Source of the DNA: Syntrophales bacterium
GTDB taxonomy: Bacteria; Desulfobacterota; Syntrophia; Syntrophales; UBA2210
DNA length: 5,883 nucleotides
Assembly (NCBI GenBank): GCA_023230565.1
Contig: JALNXD010000084.1
Coordinates: 1 to 5,883, forward strand
Reading direction: 5' to 3'
In this document: positions 4,260 through 5,883 of the stretch, one piece after another
How the letters are laid out: the number at the start of each line of letters is the position of its first letter
How positions within the stretch are numbered: position 1 is the first letter of the stretch
Position numbers and translations under genes: made by a program
Notes under the pieces: generated by a model
What the model was told of the DNA's origin: nothing
The model's input: the letters and a program-made list of their open reading frames with translations, nothing else
Database searches by the model: none

Positions 4260-4775
4260 ATGAAAGTAATCAGACTGTGGTTTTTAGCAATAATGATTGT
4301 GTTTCTTTCGGTATCTTTTTCCCAAGCGCAATCCAATACAATATCTGCAGCCAAGGAGAAAGGCATTACAGCCAAACAGTTGAATATTAAGCCGACGCAA
4401 TCTCAACCAAGCACCGGGATAAATGTCCCTGATGCTGCTAATATTGGGATAGTCATGTTTAAAAACCTTTCCATAGGACCGATTGGTTCCGGCACAAATG
4501 GCAGACGTCTGTGCCCGCTGACGATAAGTAACACGAGCGCACATTCACTCTCGAACGAGTATATGATGAAGTATTGGTGGCGCGGTGGTTCATCGGCGCC
4601 TTGGGACCATTATTATGGATGCACCATGCAATGGAATATTCCAGCTCATAAGACCAAGACTATTGACATTCAGGTAACGATACCATCGGGTGCGACGGAA
4701 TTCCGCGTCACCCTGCACGATAGTCCTACGAATCCGAAAATTATAGCTGAAATAAGTGCACCCGTTCCGAACTGA
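4260..4775 (+). CDS. Secreted protein of unknown function
   Basis: The 171-residue product has a Sec-type signal peptide: K2 and R5, a hydrophobic core (6-20) and a likely cleavage after SFSQA (about residue 23). The mature protein starts with a polar, Ser/Thr/Gln-rich linker, then a predicted beta-rich region from about 60 to 168 (GIVMFKNLSIGPIG, TKTIDIQVTIPSG, TEFRVTLHD). It looks like a single beta-sandwich domain, but I do not recognise the family. Two cysteines, C85 and C121, could form a disulfide, and an aromatic cluster MMKYWWRGG...PWDHYYG lies between and around them. The ATG at 4260 follows AGAGGA with a 9-base spacer and starts a clean signal peptide; ATG 4227 would add a polar leader and has no good ribosome site. 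It is probably in a unit with the lipoprotein upstream. Confidence 0.82.
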   Translation: MKVIRLWFLAIMIVFLSVSFSQAQSNTISAAKEKGITAKQLNIKPTQSQPSTGINVPDAANIGIVMFKNLSIGPIGSGTNGRRLCPLTISNTSAHSLSNEYMMKYWWRGGSSAPWDHYYGCTMQWNIPAHKTKTIDIQVTIPSGATEFRVTLHDSPTNPKIIAEISAPVPN

Positions 4776-4810
4776 TTCCGAATGCGATCACGTTCAGAAG
4801 AAAAAAAGCA

Positions 4811-4843
4811 GACCGCGGAAATATGCAATGCAATTTCGCAGTC
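4811..4843. repeat. Imperfect inverted repeat before the MscS gene
   Basis: GACCGCGGAAAT (4811-4822) pairs with AATTTCGCAGTC (4832-4843) with one mismatch and one bulged G, around a 9-base loop. No T-run follows, so it is not a convincing terminator. The rest of the 188-base gap shows nothing clear apart from the ribosome site of the next gene. Confidence 0.4.
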
Positions 4844-4963
4844 AACCCGAGAATTTCAATTGAACCGAGATCTTTCTTCCTGTTGTAAATGTGACAGAAG
4901 AGAATCCGAAGACTGTTTCAAAAACTAGGATATTGAACTCAACTCAAATAAAGGAGATGAAAT

Positions 4964-5788
4964 ATGGAACAATCGGCAGTGGTGATTGTGAAATTGCAGG
5001 AATGGGCGGCACTTTACGGACTTCGAATCATTGCGGCTGTTCTGATTTTTGTAGTGGGTAGATGGATTGCACGGTTTCTCACGAATATGATCGAAAAACT
5101 GATGAAGAAGCGCTGCGTGGAAGCTACGCTTGTCTCGTTTGTGGGACATCTGCTCTACACTGTGCTTCTCATCGTGATCATCATCGCCGCACTCAATCAG
5201 CTCGGTGTGCAGACGACTTCGTTCATAGCCATCATCGGCGCCGCAGGTCTTGCCATCGGCCTCGCTTTACAGGGATCGCTGGCAAATTTTGCTGCCGGCA
5301 TACTGATCATAATTTTTCACCCTTTCAAGGCGGGAGACTATATTGAAGGAGCGGGAACGGCAGGCGTGGTGGAATCGGTGCAGATGTTCACGACACAAAT
5401 GAAAACACCCGACAACAGGACGATTATCGTGCCCAACGCAAAGCTTACATCGGACAATATCGTAAACTATTCGATCAAGGAAGATCGAAGGCTGGATCTT
5501 GTGTTCGGAGTCAGCTACGCTGACGATCTGCAGAAAGTAAGAGATGTGATAAATCGTGTGCTTTCCAGAGAGTCGCGCATTCTTCCCGAACCTGCACCGA
5601 TGGTAGGTATACTGGAACTTGCCGACAGCAGCGTCAATTTCGCCGTGCGTCCCTGGGTTAAGGGAGGTGACTACTGGCCGGTACGTTTCGATCTTATAGA
5701 GAACATGAAAAAGGCTTTTGATGCCGAAGGCATTTCCATTCCCTTCCCGCAGACGGATGTGCATCTACATAAGGAGGAAGAAAAATAA
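4964..5788 (+). CDS. mscS: Small-conductance mechanosensitive channel MscS
   Basis: This 274-residue inner-membrane channel opens under membrane tension to release solutes during hypo-osmotic shock. Three transmembrane helices lie near residues 17-38, 58-80 and 86-118. The pore helix reads GAAGLAIGLALQGSLANFAA and closely follows E. coli MscS. L96 and L100 correspond to the hydrophobic gate leucines, and Q103-G104 to the helix kink. The cytoplasmic beta domain is complete: HPFKAGDYIE, TPDNRTIIVPNAKL, the LVFGVSYADDL stretch, and the C-terminal FDAEGISIPFPQTDVHL signature. The length is close to the 286 residues of the E. coli protein. The start at 4964 is supported by AAGGAG with a 7-base spacer. 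It lies 188 bases after the secreted-protein gene, so it probably has its own promoter. Homoheptamer assembly is known for the family. Confidence 0.95.
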   Translation: MEQSAVVIVKLQEWAALYGLRIIAAVLIFVVGRWIARFLTNMIEKLMKKRCVEATLVSFVGHLLYTVLLIVIIIAALNQLGVQTTSFIAIIGAAGLAIGLALQGSLANFAAGILIIIFHPFKAGDYIEGAGTAGVVESVQMFTTQMKTPDNRTIIVPNAKLTSDNIVNYSIKEDRRLDLVFGVSYADDLQKVRDVINRVLSRESRILPEPAPMVGILELADSSVNFAVRPWVKGGDYWPVRFDLIENMKKAFDAEGISIPFPQTDVHLHKEEEK

Positions 5789-5843
5789 TGAATGAAGAGA
5801 CTTTTTGAAGTTCAGTTATAAATACATTCCTGTAGTGATCAAC

Positions 5844-5852
5844 AAAAGGAGG
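5844..5852 (+). promoter_or_regulatory. Strong ribosome-binding sequence near the window end
   Basis: AAAAGGAGG is followed 8 bases later by ATT CTT CTT TTC AAA GCG CCC, which is open to the window edge. No ATG, GTG or TTG follows at a good distance, so a downstream gene would need a rare ATT start or begin beyond the window. Only the Shine-Dalgarno match is seen directly. Confidence 0.3.
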
Positions 5853-5883
5853 AAACCGCTATTCTTCTTTTCAAAGCGCCCAG

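Noticed and set aside
4860..4889. Possible sigma-70 promoter TTGAAC, 18-base spacer, TGTAAA before mscS
   Set aside because: The -10 box matches only four of six bases, and such matches are frequent by chance in A+T-rich gaps.
4925..5764. Minus-strand frames opposite mscS (4925-5149 and 5267-5764)
   Set aside because: They are antisense shadows of a clearly coding MscS gene, rich in His/Arg/Cys and without family-like motifs.
1..5883. CRISPR array
   Set aside because: No evenly spaced repeats of 23-40 bases are present; the palindromes found are single or cassette-linked.

Overview
The window looks like a mosaic accessory locus in a Gram-negative bacterium. A lipobox lipoprotein, a Sec-exported protein, an MscS channel and strong AGGAGG-type ribosome sites support this. 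A Desulfobacterota-like (deltaproteobacterial) host is my guess from gene style only and is weakly held.

Left part (1-2450). The window opens in the C-terminal end of an IS3-family transposase and the right end of that element. Next come four genes, all on the minus strand and of unlike base composition: a small membrane protein broken by a frameshift in a C7 tract, a GNAT acetyltransferase, a protein with a PD-(D/E)XK nuclease-like pattern, and an alpha/beta hydrolase that has lost its N-terminal half. They are separated by roughly 57-65 bp imperfect palindromes whose outer boxes resemble integron attC cores (GTTAGAC, GTTATGA, GTTATGT on the plus strand). In two cases the stop codon lies inside the core box. 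I read this as a cassette cluster with no integron integrase in view (the arrangement called CALIN), capped on its downstream side by the insertion sequence.

Junction (about 2446-2603). The hydrolase reading frame runs straight into the 3' part of a tRNA gene on the plus strand (T arm and 3' acceptor strand). This is followed by a strong intrinsic terminator and by two TGTAGCC direct repeats. It looks like an attachment site of a genomic island, with the tRNA 5' half missing.

Right part (2604-5883, plus strand). A decayed RhuM/Fic-type gene (truncated and frameshifted) is followed by a regulatory region with a CRP-like palindrome and a second inverted repeat. Then come four intact genes: a single-domain response regulator, a helical lipoprotein, a secreted protein of unknown function and a small-conductance mechanosensitive channel (MscS). 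The last four are co-oriented with gaps of 65, 43 and 188 bases and look like ordinary envelope or stress genes of the host or of a neighbouring island. No stretch longer than 300 bases lacks a gene or gene remnant.
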